Below are positions 23,451 through 34,790 of a stretch of 64,000 nucleotides of DNA, piece by piece; position 1 is the first letter of the stretch; each line of letters starts with the position of its first letter. The position numbers and the translations under genes are program-made. This DNA is from Siphonodentalium dalli. Taxonomy: Eukaryota > Mollusca > Scaphopoda > Gadilida > Siphonodentaliidae. Below the pieces are notes generated by a model, which saw only the letters and a program-made list of their open reading frames with translations, had not been told where the DNA came from and made no database searches. The stretch lies in assembly GCA_032622095.1 (NCBI GenBank), contig CP136069.1:44680194-44744193 (forward strand), in the 5' to 3' direction.

Positions 23451-23795
23451 GGGCTAGCGTCACCAAATTTATCCTGTGGGACCTCATTCTGCATGGTCTC
23501 ATCTGCTATGAGAGACCTAGACTTAAGTTCCCAGATGGTGATGTACACCCATTAGGCACCTCAATTATGCATTGTGTTATCAGCCAATTTTGGGATATAG
23601 AGAAACTGAACTAAAAAAGAAAAAGAAACTTTCTAAAGAAACTAAAAGAAGTTGCTAATTTGATGATAAAGATTCTTCCCAGAAGATGATGACTAAGCAG
23701 ATTGAGGTCCCCAGAGTGTGAATTTAGTGATGCTGGCCTGCTGTGCGTGTAGCATCACTAATTTAATTCTGTGGGGACCTTATTCTGAGGCCTGT
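23449..23795. mobile_element. Family B partial copy
   Basis: Half hairpin at left (GGCTAGCGTCACCAAATTTA), core with GTTATCAGCCAATTTTGG, and a degraded right hairpin. Termini missing. Confidence 0.65.
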
Positions 23796-23869
23796 CCCCA
23801 ATATTAGATCAATAAATAGACCTTTCAATTTCAATGTTATGGCACATTAGGAGAGCTATACTGCAGATA

Positions 23870-23892
23870 CAGTAATGCCCTAATTAAACGAC
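23870..23892. mobile_element. Family C end fragment
   Basis: CAGTAATGCCCTAATTAAAC preceded by TA, then broken by a family D fragment. Confidence 0.55.
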
Positions 23893-23978
23893 TCATAGGG
23901 AGCCCCACATATATAAGAGAATGCATTGGCACAGGGTTTTTGCAAAATTTCAGGAAGCTCCAGTCATGGAATGGTTAA
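23893..23978 (-). mobile_element. Family D truncated copy D4
   Basis: Half a cassette, then GGGTTTTTGCAAAATTTCAG and the D end TCATGGAATGGTTAA. Its TTAA (23975-23978) is also the left TTAA of the following element. Confidence 0.65.
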
Positions 23979-24381
23979 AGATACACTATTCAATTTAACA
24001 CTCCTAAATGACTATATTTCTTTGGCTTCGGGCTGCTTTGGGGGTAAACAAAATTTGATTTGAGTCGAGGAACCCACCCATCAAAGCTCAGAGTTATCAG
24101 ATATCAATTTTTGAAATCTGTTATTTTTCAAGCCTTGGAATATTTGGTGGCCTAGAAAATATTCAACGAGCCGACCGACATATACTCTTAATACAAAATT
24201 GCGTTGAACAAAATGGTGATATATAACACGTTTTGGAAAATTTTACACAATAGTTAACAACAGTAGTTAGCATTATTTTTGGGTAATTAACTGATGCTGA
24301 TAACTAAAATGTCTTTTGATGAAATGTTGTTGTTTGAATCTGATGACACGGGGACCGTTGAATGTGATTATGTTCCTTTAA
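23975..24381 (-). mobile_element. Family I TTAA element, copy I1
   Basis: Left TTAAAGATACACTATTCAA, right GATTATGTTCCTTTAA, the reverse of copy I2 at 58940. Shared internal text TTTCTTTGGCTTCGGG, ACCCACCCATCAAAGC, GATATCAATTTT. TTAA at both ends; no coding capacity. Confidence 0.7.
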
Positions 24382-24487
24382 AAGATTAATTGCTTCATTG
24401 AGTGTGATCATAAAGTCTTTCTTCAATTGACATCGCCTTCAAATTGGGAGCATGTAATTTTGAGACAGTGTAAATTTTTTTATTTTT

Positions 24488-24600
24488 TTTTGGGACCTGT
24501 TGGGATTCGAACCCTTGCCCGTGATGACGAGCATGCCTTGCGACTCAAAGTCGACCACACGGCCACTGAAGTGACTTAAAAAAAGGAAGCTCAAATGGCC
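24488..24600 (-). repeat. tRNA-like SINE copy 1
   Basis: On the minus strand an A-box-like stretch (AGTGGCCGTGTGG) is followed about 45 bases later by a B-box (GGGTTCGAATCCC), the spacing of a tRNA with a variable arm; then an A-rich run. Flanking text (TTTTGAGACAGTG and GGAAGCTCAAATGG) recurs at copy 2, so it is a dispersed element, not a functional tRNA gene. Confidence 0.65.
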
Positions 24601-24784
24601 ACTGTGTTCCGATGTCACACTTAGGACACTAATTGCTCAATTGAAGGTCTCTGTTATGTATATATAGAGATATGGCACAGTAGCATGTTATATATAATTC
24701 TCTGAGACATGCTGAGCATTGCTCATTGAAAATGCATGGGACTATACAATACACAAGGCGCCTGTTTTTAGAAGCATGCAATTT

Positions 24785-24915
24785 TGAGACAGTGCAATTT
24801 TTTATTTTTTTTTATTTGGTGGAATTTGAACCCCAGCCCATGACAGCGAGCGCGCCTTGTCACTCAAAGTCTGACGTCAATACCACACGGTCACTGAAGC
24901 GACATTAAAAAAGTA
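24785..24915 (-). repeat. tRNA-like SINE copy 2
   Basis: Same layout as copy 1 but with a degraded B-box (minus strand GGGGTTCAAATTCC) and an inserted TGACGTCAATAC-type segment. Shared flanks on both sides. Confidence 0.55.
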
Positions 24916-25147
24916 AGCTCAAATGGGCGCTGTAATCTGACATCACACTTAGGATACTATATACCAATATGTTCTACATACCAAATGGCTAATGTCTGTC
25001 ACCAGATTATATATGAGTTGAAATGGACTGTTTTTTGCTTTACATCTATACTTTTTATCATTTGTCGATTACTATTATTTACTTTTAGTATAATTATTGA
25101 AATACAGAAATCATAAATTTCATATCTTTTTTGCTTTACTTTAACAG

Positions 25148-25201
25148 AGATTGAGGACAGAAAACAAATTACTGAGGCAGAGGATAGACAACCTTGAGAA
25201 G
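25148..25201 (+). CDS. EVI5: EVI5-family exon b: coiled coil
   Basis: 18 codons, RLRTENKLLRQRIDNLEK, between acceptor TTTAACAG and donor GTAAGA. This matches the vertebrate EVI5 coiled coil almost residue for residue (RLRTEN and LEK are identical). Phase 0 at both ends. The exon joins directly to the preceding IELR. Too short for an ORF-length screen; recognised by sequence and frame continuity. Confidence 0.9.
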
Positions 25202-25649
25202 GTAAGAGATTTAACTGGACCAGCCATAAAGCTGCCATATGAGTTGATTAGGGATTACAATGAAACGCATATTTCTTGAATGACTCACTGTTTAATCTAT
25301 CTATCTATAGGATATTTCGCCAACTTCATTATGTTGAAGACTCCTGCGAAGGGATCAAGTAGATCCACCACCTACTTTAATCATAATTGATAAATCCATA
25401 TCTTGTGCAGATACTATATCGTTGCAACCAAAGAGACATAACTCTATTCAAACTATATGGAAATAGCTAAAATTGAACCTCTGTCTGCAGTTGTCCACTG
25501 TCTACTAAGAAAATTGCAACTTTTCATGATTAAATGGTTCTGGATGAAATCAGAATATCAATATCTAGTCTTTAAATAGTGAAAAGTTTTGAAATATATT
25601 TGTTGAAGAAAAAATTTGGATTGAAAATTTCATAACTAAAAAAGTCAAA

Positions 25650-25888
25650 AGAAACACGCACAAAAATATAAAGAAACACGTTCAAAAATATAAAGAAACA
25701 CATTCAAAAATATAAAGTAACATGTTCAAAAATATAAAGAAACGCGTACAAAAATATAAAGAAACATGCACAAAAATATAAAGAAACACGTACAAAAATA
25801 TAAAGAAACACACAAAAATATACAGAAACGCGTACAAAAATATAAAGAAACATGCACAAAAATATAAAGAAACGCGCACAAAAAATAA
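25650..25888. repeat. 22-bp tandem repeat
   Basis: About eleven units of ACACGTACAAAAATATAAAG plus AA, with C/T and A/G variation at two or three positions. 22 is not a multiple of three, so all three minus-strand frames stay open and spell the same hydrophobic Phe/Tyr/Leu pattern. These frames are artefacts. Confidence 0.9.
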
Positions 25889-25979
25889 CTGAGAAATTTA
25901 GATTTGGACAAAAGTGATAATGAAAATGTGCATTTCCCAAACAGAAATAGACCGAGCCACACATATATCAACTATAGCC

Positions 25980-26660
25980 TTGATGCTTTTAGACCAAAGT
26001 GTTGGGTCAAATTATATTTTCTTTGGCCATTTTTCCAAAAAAAAATTGCCATTGGCCGCAAACAGCATGAACCCTGATTCCAATTGACACAATTTTTTAT
26101 ACTTGATTTTATCTACCATTTCCTATGAAATTCCCTGATAAAATTGGCGATAACGAATTGGCGATAAAAACATCTGTATTGTTACTGCTGTTGTGATACA
26201 AGATGCTCGTGACATCCTTCCTTGACTGTTCAAAATCATGAATGAACTGATGTCATATGTAATCGTAAGCAAAATCAAAACAACAGTCCATCGTATATTC
26301 TTGCGCACTATAAACAAATACTTCCTAGTGTTTATCAGTATTAGATTACCTCCCATCATTGGGAATATGGTAAAACATATCAGAAAGTAACTAATATAAT
26401 AATATTTATTGAATATTTATTATTCAATAATATAAACAATTCAAGTGTAAGAAAATATGTCCATTGAATTCAATTTACGTTAGACATATGCGCTTGCAAT
26501 TGCTGTTGGTGGAATTTAGCAAATCGAGCTAATCGTGTGACGCACTTGTAGGTTGGGAGAATTTACTCAACAAAGCTAATCGTCGGACACAAATCCAATG
26601 ATTTTGGCCTTTAAAATAACTCTTAAACCATAATTTGTATGGTGGATTCTGTCACACGAA
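25980..26660. other. Intronic, no gene recognised
   Basis: AT-rich. GATAAAATTGGCGATAACGA at 26136 and an ATAATATTTATTGAATATT dyad at 26400 are the only visible features. Confidence 0.4.
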
Positions 26661-26665
26661 TGGTT

Positions 26666-26821
26666 GATAAACGTGTTATACACACAATGTGTTTGTAACG
26701 ATTCATTTATCGTGACTCGGCTCTTTTTCATGGTCATATAACGACAAGGCGACCACAAAAATGGGCCTCGGCGCGATACATGAATTGGTACAAACACATT
26801 GTGTATATAACACATATTTAT
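26666..26821. repeat. Palindromic element
   Basis: Arms ATAAACGTGTTATACACACA and TGTGTATATAACACATATTT, each followed inward by ATGTGTTTGTA or its complement, around a GC-richer 80-bp centre (GGGCCTCGGCGCGAT). Probably a MITE. Confidence 0.6.
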
Positions 26822-26988
26822 CTATTCCACGACTTTCAGATTCAGATTTTTATAGGTCATGTCTTGCCGACCTAGGGGTAAGGTGAAGCCATGAACTTCA
26901 ACTCTGAATTATAAGGGGAATTGTTGATGTTTGCTTACTTACTCTCCTTCTATTTTCTTCATTTCATACAGGAATATTTTACCCTTTT

Positions 26989-27850
26989 TATGTTTACCCA
27001 TACCATAGTATGGTAAACATAGTGTCGTTGCCCGGATTGACCACTCGTCGTTGGTCCGTCTGTCTGTCTGTCCGTCTGTCCGTCTGTATGTCCGTAGACA
27101 CTTTACGAGTAATGCGATAACTCTAACATTTTCTATCCGATCGGAACCAAATTTTGTATATGGGTTTCTCAGCCCAAAATACGGATCGAGTTCGAATTTG
27201 GGTTTGATCCGAGTTTTTGTTACAGAGTTATGGCCCTTTTTCGACTTAGAATTGACGCATTCTGCCATAACTCGAACATTTTTCATCTGATTGGAACCAA
27301 ATTTGGTCTGTTAGTTTCACAGCCCAAAATAAAGATCGAGTTCGAATATGGGTTTGATCCGATTTATTTTAAAGGAGTTATGACCCTTTTTCGAAAATAA
27401 AATTAAAAAAACAAAAATCCGATGCTATAACCAAAGTATATTTTGTCCGATTGTGTTCATATTTGATATGTAGGTTTATGATGACATGCCCCTCATCTGT
27501 ATAGTTTTTGGTATTGATTGGTTTATCGGTTTAGAAAATAATTAACCCTTTACACACATGCTATCCAATGCAATAAGTTGAACATATTTCTTCTGATCTG
27601 CCTCATATTTCTTACCTAGGTTTTTCTTAGCACGTTCTTAGTCTGTATTGTTTTTGGTATTGTTTAATTAACCCTTTTCAATCTTATGTTTACTTAGAAT
27701 TCACCCAAGTTGCTATGACTCAAAACATTTTTCATCTGATCAGCACCAAATTTGGTATATGAATTTATCACCCCTAAATACAGATCGAGTTCGAATATGG
27801 GTTTGATCCCATATATTTTAACAGAGTTATGACCCTTTATAATTCATGTA
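26989..27850 (+). mobile_element. Family G Helentron-like element, copy G1 (5' part)
   Basis: Starts TATGTTTACCCATACC with the inverted partner GGTAAACAT close by. Then a GTCT/GTCC microsatellite (27055-27095), then core repeats of about 149 bp (CAGCCCAAAATA, GTTCGAAT, GAGTTATGGCCC). Frames translating as RSEPNFVYGF are core repeats. The matching 3' tail may be at 28925-28983. Confidence 0.65.
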
Positions 27851-28079
27851 ATTACTGCTGGGAATTTTAAGAGAACATATCTGGCAGACCATGTGTTATT
27901 GAAATGAGTTAATTATCACTATGTCTATGGACATGCTATAAAGCCTGATAGTGGTACTTCTGGCTGGCAGGATTTGTTATCATATTAATGTCAAATTGAT
28001 TGATGGCTATCTGGTGGAGTGCTGTTTTCTGTGCAATATTAAGTTAACCCCTTTGCTGAAACAGGTTCATTACTAAAGT

Positions 28080-28265
28080 TTATGTAAACACTATAGGACA
28101 CCTATTCTAAAATATTAAATTGGAATAGTCCATTGTTACTTAATTTGTAGGGATGTTTTACAGACATTGTTGTCTACATACACTGTTGTCTTATCTTAGA
28201 CAAAAATTAATCCACACATTCCTCAGTTCCATGATGTGATGTCATTGCAAAATGATTAACCCTCT
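28080..28265. mobile_element. Family F fragment
   Basis: TTAAATTGGAATAGTCCATTG and GTAGGGATGTTTTACAGAC resemble family F; edges are not clear. Confidence 0.35.
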
Positions 28266-28924
28266 CCACACATCATATGATTTTGAAGCTTTTCGTTTGA
28301 TCATTCTCCTATATTATGTCCAGGTTGATGGTGATCCACTTTTGATTTGCATGGATTTGGGATTAAAATTAAACCATTCCATAGACACATATTATGCGAT
28401 TGACAGATATAATATTATCCCTTTCACTTTGATCCAGGTTCAGTAAGGGTTTCAATAAATCACCAATTATATATTTATCATTAGAGGAAATGTCTTATTT
28501 TGAAATTCCCTCAGTTGCATTTGGGCTCCAGGGTAATATTAATGGTGCTGGTATTCTTGAGACTGACTTATTGTATGGGTTTCTAAATCCAATGACATGC
28601 TTTGTATAGACTATTTTGTGTTTATCAGTTCATTAGTTTGGGTAAGATTAACCCTATTCTATCCGATTTGATAACTCAAATATTTCCATTGACTATGTTT
28701 ATACATGTAGTTCTTGGCATAGTTGACAAGAACACACCCCTAACCTGCATAGTGAGGGTCATTTGGTTTATTTGCTTAAAAATATTAACATCCTCCGCCA
28801 ATCCTGTTGACACAATGTGATAACTAAATATTTTTCACATGATCACTATATTAAGTGTGAATTGTTGAAACTTTAGCACTCATGAAAAGGTTGATGTAAG
28901 GATTTATAAAATTTATAAAAATAG

Positions 28925-28983
28925 CTAATCGCTATCGCCAAGGTATGGGTTAAACATCTGCCGATCGTGATCGGCCTCTCGTT
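28925..28983 (+). mobile_element. Family G 3' end
   Basis: GGTATGGGTTAAAC (the inverted complement of the 5' GTTTACCCATACC with one extra base), then ATCT, hairpin GCCGATCGTGATCGGC, then CTCTCGTTAT. The next copy begins immediately after it. Confidence 0.65.
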
Positions 28984-30318
28984 ATGTTTACCCATACCAT
29001 AGTATGGTAAACATAGTGTCGTTGTCCGGATTGACCACTCGTCGTTCGTCCGTCTGTCTGTCTGGGCGTCTGTCTGTCCGTAGACACTTCACGAGTAATG
29101 CGATAACTCAAATATTTTCTATCCGATCGGAACCAAATTTTGTATATGGGTTTCTCAGCCCAAAATACAGATCGAGTTCGAATTAGGGTTTGATCCGAGT
29201 TTTTGTTACAGAGTTATGGCCCTTTTTCGACTTAGAATTCACGCATTCTGCCATAACTCAAACATTTGTTATCTGATTGGAACCAAATTTGGTATGTGAG
29301 TTTCACAGCTCAAAATACAGATCGAGTTCGAATATGGGTTTGATCCGATTTATTTTAAATGAGTTATGACCCTTTTTCGAGAAAAATATTGGATTTTTTT
29401 TAAATTTATTTTTAACTTTTATAATAATAATAAAAATAATGTCATGGACTCTTTCATTTGTTTTCATTTAGATATTGATGATTCCCAATATGTCCCTTTA
29501 ATTTTTTTAAATAATAAAAAAACAATTTTGAAAAACTAACACCATTATAATTCTGCCAAAGGTACCCCGAATCACCACACCAAATTTGTTTAAATCGGTC
29601 CAAAATCTTGTGTTATGTACTGGTAAATCTGTTTGGAGCAACATTAAATTCAATTCAATAATTCCATCCCATGCCTTTGGACTACTTAGCTATTGATAAG
29701 GCTATATTATTTTCTGATGTCTCTTATGCCAATGTGCAAATAATCTGATAAAGAAGGCTATGGTATCTAATTTAAAATAAAGATTCAACAATAAATATCA
29801 CATGATATTAACAGTAGACATGGACATCTGTGCTGCAGAGTTATATCTTCAGATGGTCTGAGGTCATTACAATTGTTATTGGTTTAATAGAGAGGTCAGT
29901 GTTCAACATAAACAATTCCTGTGATTTGTTGACAGCTCTGCTATATAATTGATATTAATGGGTCATCAGTAAGATGGCTTATCTGTATACTATATTGTTG
30001 GTAGAATTTGACACATTATTATTGTAAACTTAAATTGGACTCTCTTAACCCAAGTATTCCATGTCCAGGTCACACCTTTCACATTTAACCCAAGGCTGTG
30101 CTGGTTTAGCATTACAGATCGTGTACCAGTGCATTCTCTTATATAAATGCCAGTGACCCATAAATTCCAATAATTTGTGTTATGTACATTTGTCTATAAT
30201 AGTACATAACAGTATACTCTATAATTCAACACCAAAACTCTCATTTATTCGATCATAGTAAATTTTATCGTCAAGGGTTGGATTAACATCTGCCGATCGT
30301 GATCGGCCTCTCGTTATC
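28984..30318 (+). mobile_element. Family G copy G2, complete
   Basis: 5' GTTTACCCATACC, microsatellite, two or more core repeats, about 800 bp of unique filler, and 3' hairpin GCCGATCGTGATCGGC followed by CTCTCGTTAT. The same order is found in G3. The filler holds a scrap of family D (CCAGTGCATTCTCTTATA at about 30128). No Rep/helicase frame, so non-autonomous. Confidence 0.72.
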
Positions 30319-30384
30319 TGTCGCATGACTTTTTTATGGTGTCATCCCTGCATGGTATCTAGTAGCCAGGTTGCAATCTGAACT

Positions 30385-30630
30385 TTAACCCTTCCATGAC
30401 TGCAAAAACCCTGTTCCAATGCATTCTTTTATATATGCAAGTCTCCCATAGGGAGCCGCGTATATATAAGAGAATGCATTGGCCTAACATTATTTACCTT
30501 AACCTTGGAAGCCAGTGCATTCTCCTATATACTCGAGGCTTCCTATGAAGACTCGCATATATAAGAGAATGCATTGGCACAGGATCTTTAATGATTCACT
30601 AGCGCAGCTCCCACCTTGAAAGGGTTTTAA
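30385..30630. mobile_element. Family D copy D5
   Basis: TTAA flanks; ends CCCTTCCATGACTGCAA and CACCTTGAAAGGGTTTTAA. Two cassettes with CTCCC/GGGAG. It ends only 46 bp before the next EVI5 exon. Confidence 0.8.
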
Positions 30631-30676
30631 CAATGAACCTGAGGGTAAATTGCAGATTTTTCTTCATTTGTTACAG

Positions 30677-30847
30677 GAATCATCAGCACTCGCTGACAGA
30701 TTAATCCATGACCAGGTGACTCGGGCTCAAGAAGCAGAGGAGACCTACGCACTCAAAAATGAACTGTCTACAACGAAGCAAAAACTACAAGGCACGACGA
30801 AAAAGCTTGAAGAATCAGAGGGTCTTCTTGAAGATGTTCGAAGGAGG
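30677..30847 (+). CDS. EVI5: EVI5-family exon c: coiled coil
   Basis: 57 codons: ESSALADRLIHDQVTRAQEA, then EETYALKNELSTTKQKL, ending LLEDVRRR. The ADRLI.xQVTRAQEAEE block is a hallmark of EVI5/EVI5L coiled coil. Acceptor TTTGTTACAG, donor GTATGT, phase 0 at both ends. The residues after LKNEL diverge more, still heptad-like with many Lys, Glu and Leu. Confidence 0.93.
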
Positions 30848-30873
30848 GTATGTTCATTTTCTTCACTCCTCGT

Positions 30874-31530
30874 CAGCCCTGAAAATATGGTGCCGGACAT
30901 TTTCAGAATTAGGTCCCCGTAGGGTGAATTTAGTGATGTTACCCCGCACAGCAGGATAGCATCCCCAAATTCTTCCTCTGGGGGACCACATTCTGCATGG
31001 CCTCATCTGCTATGGTAGACCTAGACTCAAATTTAAGTTCCTTGATGGTGATGATTGTGATGTGCACCCATTGGGCACCTCAATTATGCATAGTGTCGTC
31101 TGCCAATTTGGGGATATAGAGAAAATGAGGCCAACAATAACATAGCCAGGTGTACAAACATTGGGGTTGAAAAAAAGAAGATACATAATGTAAAAATAAA
31201 AATAAAATTATGCATCACCACCACAACAATTAACAAAGCAAAATTTTCCATGAATTTCACAAGACTTTTGGATGCGATAAGTTTTACTCAAATTAATCAA
31301 ATAAATGGAGGCATTTCTTCCCATAAAACTGAATACAGAATGGAAAAGTAGGTGAAAGCCAAAAAAAAAAGAGACTGCTATCAAATTTATCTACACCACT
31401 GTGACCACATGCTTCATATTTTAATCAACATGAGCATAAACCAATCATATAGTAGTTTAATTTTTTTTTACAATATTGAGGAAAAAGTTGCCTAAATAAA
31501 AGAAAAAGAAACTTTCTGAAGAAGTTTATA
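30874..31530. mobile_element. Family B copy B5, interrupted
   Basis: Left end CAGCCCTGAAAATATGGTGC, the alternative B terminus, 26 bp after the exon donor. Left hairpin and core up to GATATAGAGAAAATGAG, then about 360 bp of foreign A-rich sequence (31131-31490), then the core resumes at AAAGAAAAAGAAACTTTCTG. No right hairpin. Confidence 0.65.
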
Positions 31531-31896
31531 AAGTGGTCCGAGGGACAAAAAACGTGTTTTTTACAACCTCATGCAAATTTTCTACTAAAGACATTTTGTG
31601 CCCTTATTTGACATTTGTAACAGTTTAAAACATATTATAAGAATTTATAACTGCAAAAAGACCATATTTATGTTACTGGGACCTCATATGGGCCTTAGTG
31701 GAGATGACATTAAGCTATGGCATGTTGCATATGGGGCGGTGGGGTGAAAATCCTTCCCGGCACCCTTCGGAAAGAAGCATCAAGAAATGTAAAACTGAAA
31801 TAAATAAACTTGTCTTGATGTAACTAAAGCCTAGAACATTGCGTGCATGGAAAAAGAGCGAGCAACTGTCTCAAACATCAATGTGACTATCAATGG

Positions 31897-32059
31897 TATA
31901 AGGATTAACTGTCATGTGGACTGTTTTTATGGAGATGTAACCGTGAGGTAAGTGGTCATAACTTGTGTAAAACCCGAAGGGTTTTACATACAAGTTATGA
32001 CCACTTACCTCACGGTTACATCTCCATAAAAACAGTCCACATGACAGTTAATCCTTATA
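31897..32059. repeat. Long near-perfect hairpin
   Basis: Two arms of about 78 bp: TATAAGGATTAACTGTCATG inward to GTAAAACCC, a GAA turn, then GGGTTTTAC outward to the complement. Present in copy 1 of the tandem duplication, absent from copy 2. Confidence 0.88.
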
Positions 32060-32539
32060 TTTATATACATTTAGCGAAAAAGCCACTTTTGTAAATGTAT
32101 TTAAATCGAAAAGTGTATCGTGACAAAACCAGCCCAAAATATACCATAGCACCCTTGGCAAAAGTTAACAGGAACAATTTCTCTTTATATTGAAACCCGA
32201 TGATTTATTAAGTAAATCCTGCGCGAGTCCAAATGCGCCCAAAACGTCTTTCCCAAACCTATGACGCGTTGATGTAATTATGAGCCTGGTGTTATGAGCT
32301 GTTGCGCGTTCACCGAGAAATAACTGCAACTAGCAACGTGGGCACCGACCAATCAGAATGCTGGATTTAGTGATAATCACACTCAGTATGTAAATATTAG
32401 AATATAACTGTCACCACACTGTTCATCAGAGCATCAAGCCAATCAGTGAAATATTTGCATGTCTGTCAACTCATATGACCGGTTACTCTCACAACACCTA
32501 AAATATCCAAGTCTGGCATAGTGACTGTTTGTCATTTAT

Positions 32540-33515
32540 TGTCCCCCCGAAATTTTTTTTCGGGAGACTATTAAAATAGCCGGTGTCCGTCCGTCCGTGC
32601 GTGGAGCCGTCCATCCGTGCGTCGGTCCGGAAATGGTTTCCGGATGATAACTTCAGTTTCGGTTATTAGATCAAAAGCAAATTTGATAGGTGACTTTATC
32701 AGACCAAAATACAGGTCAAGTTCGAATATGGGTTTGCTCCGCCCATTTTTGCGAGAGTTATGGCCCTTTTTTTACTTAGAATCTTGTAATTCTCTGGTTT
32801 CCGGATGATAACTTCAGTTTGTGTGATCATATCTGAACCAAATTTTGTATGTGAGTTTATCAGCCCAATATACAGGTCAAGTTCGAATATGGGTTTGCTC
32901 CGCCCATTTTTGCAAGAGTTGTGGTCCTTTTTCGACTTAGAATCCTGTCAATTTCTTGTTTCCGGATGATAACTTCAGTTTGTGTGATCATATCTGAACC
33001 AAATTTGGAATGTGCGTTTATCAGCTCGAAATACAGGTCAAGTTCGAATATGGGTACAATCCGCCCATTTTAGCTAAAGTTATGGCCCTTTTTCGACTTA
33101 GAATCCTGTCAATTTCTGGTTTCCAGATGATAACTTTAGTTTGTGTGATAATATCTGAATCAAATTTAGTATGATAGTTTATCAGCCCAAAATACAGGTC
33201 AGGTTCGAATATGGGTTTGCTCTGCCAATTTTTGTGAGAGATATGACTCTTTTACGACTTAGAATCCTGTCAATTTCTGGTTTCCAGATGATAACTTTAG
33301 TTTGTGTGATCATATCTGAATCAAATTTGGTATATGAGTTTATCAGCTCGAAATACAGATCAAGTTCGAATATGGGTACGATCCATCCATTTTTGTCTGG
33401 TTGCTTCGGATTTTGGGTCCTTGTTATTTTTTTCAGAAAAGCTGATACCCCCAATGAAGCCACTTTTTCGGGGGACACTGTGGCCGGACGGCCTTTTATT
33501 ATAACAGAGGTTGCT
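32540..33515 (+). mobile_element. Family N Helentron-like element, copy N1
   Basis: 5' TGTCCCCCCGAAA with nearby TTTCGGGAGAC, a GTCC microsatellite (32586-32630), then four-plus core repeats of about 161 bp beginning GGTTTCCGGATGATAACTT (about 32635, 32796, 32957, 33118, 33279). 3' TTTTTCGGGGGACA, inverted relative to the 5' end, then hairpin GGCCGGACGGCC and TTTTATT. Open frames on both strands are core-repeat translations. Confidence 0.78.
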
Positions 33516-33869
33516 CCAGTAGACTAACAAAAGTGTTAAGGCACAATGCTAGATAATGGGTTGGTTGACAGACTAATCGGGAAATGGTTAGAAATGATGG
33601 AATTGTGTGTATCCTGCACAATGACTGACTAAGTTTGCATCTATAAGTAAACTTGTCCTGATGTAACTAATGCCTAGATCATTGTGTGCATGGAAAAAGA
33701 GCGAGCAACTGTCTCAAACATTAATGTGACTATCAATAGGTAGAAAATATCTGTCATCAGTGCATCAAGCCAATCAGTGAATTATTTGCATGTCTTTCAA
33801 CTCAGATGATCTCTCACAAGACCTAAAGTATCCAAGTCAGGTATAGTGCTGTGACTGCTTGTCATCTAT

Positions 33870-34670
33870 ATATATAAATGAGTAGGATCTGTCCGGATTT
33901 TTCTCTCAGACTCCTGGACCGAGTTCAACCAAATTTGGTGCGGTGACTCGGAGGGTACCCTGGCGGATGTTATAATGGTATTAGTTTTTCAAAATTTTAA
34001 TTAAAAAAAATAAAATAAAATTGGTTTTGTTAAATTGAGCAAGGAATTCAATCTTTAACCCTTTACCCAACAGAACGGCCCTGTGCCAATGCATTCTCTT
34101 ATATATGCGAGTTGACCATAGGTCGCCTCGCATATATAAGAGAATGCATTGGCTTAACACATTAAAAATTATAAAATTGTTAAAGAATGTAAGAAAAAGT
34201 GGTAAAAAGTGTTAAAAAAAGATTTTTTTTAGGCCAATGCATTCTCTTATATATGTGAGGCGACCTATGGTCGACTCGCATATATAAGAGAATGCATTGG
34301 CACAGGGCATAACTGTAACTATCACAATGTGGTCAAGGAGCCGGTTCCAATGATATCCATATTTGTATGGTTCTATTGAGACAGACCGAAGATATTTTAG
34401 GCTGTTGAAGCTTTATTTGGCCGGTTTTGGCCGGTTTGTTGGGTAAAGGGTTAAAAAAATATATATTAAAACATTATATATAAATCAAAATGTTTCAATG
34501 ACCAAATGTGCTTGAAGCGCACAAAGGGGCTGCTGCTAAATGAAGGCTCTGTCTAAGATCAAAATGTGTGCGAAGTCCCACAAAGGGGGCCACAGGTTTC
34601 TCTGATGCTGAATATAGGCTCCCAAGGGAGCCTGTTTCAGCTAGTTTAGTATAATAGAAGTAAGTTGCTC
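33870..34670. mobile_element. Unclassified repeat split by A8
   Basis: ATATATAAATGAGTAGGATC, TTTCTCTCAGACTCCTGGAC and CAACCAAATTTGGTGC, then family A, then AAGCGCACAAAGGGG and AAGTCCCACAAAGGGG as a short direct repeat, ending GGCTCCCAAGGGAGCC. Confidence 0.5.
34055..34454 (+). mobile_element. Family A copy A8
   Basis: Full length with TTAA both sides and two cassettes; one arm carries GTGAGG in place of GCGAGG, a CpG-type change. Confidence 0.88.
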
Positions 34671-34790
34671 GAGTAGACTAACATACTAAAGTGGTATGGA
34701 ATATGTTAGATAATGTGCTGGTTGACAGACTGATCAGGAAATAGTTAGAAATTATGAATTTGTGTGTATTCTGCACAATGACCTAGGTCT

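Larger units (their letters stand above)
31800..34790. repeat. Intronic tandem duplication
   Basis: Three blocks recur in order: AACTTGTCTTGATGTAACTA (31807, 33651), CATCAAGCCAATCAGTGAA (about 32430, 33761) and GTAGACTAAC with TGGTTGACAGACT (about 33520, 34673). The first copy is 31800-33645 and the second 33646-34790. Different insertions separate the blocks in each copy. Confidence 0.7.

Noticed and set aside
24488-24600. Functional tRNA gene
   Set aside because: The acceptor stem does not close, the second copy is degraded, and both have shared repeat flanks.
25682-25971. Three overlapping hydrophobic minus-strand frames that could look like membrane proteins
   Set aside because: They are the 22-bp tandem repeat translated in its three frames.
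32617-33527. Open frames on both strands (SKYRSSSNMG type)
   Set aside because: They follow the ~161 bp core repeat of family N, with no start context or domain.
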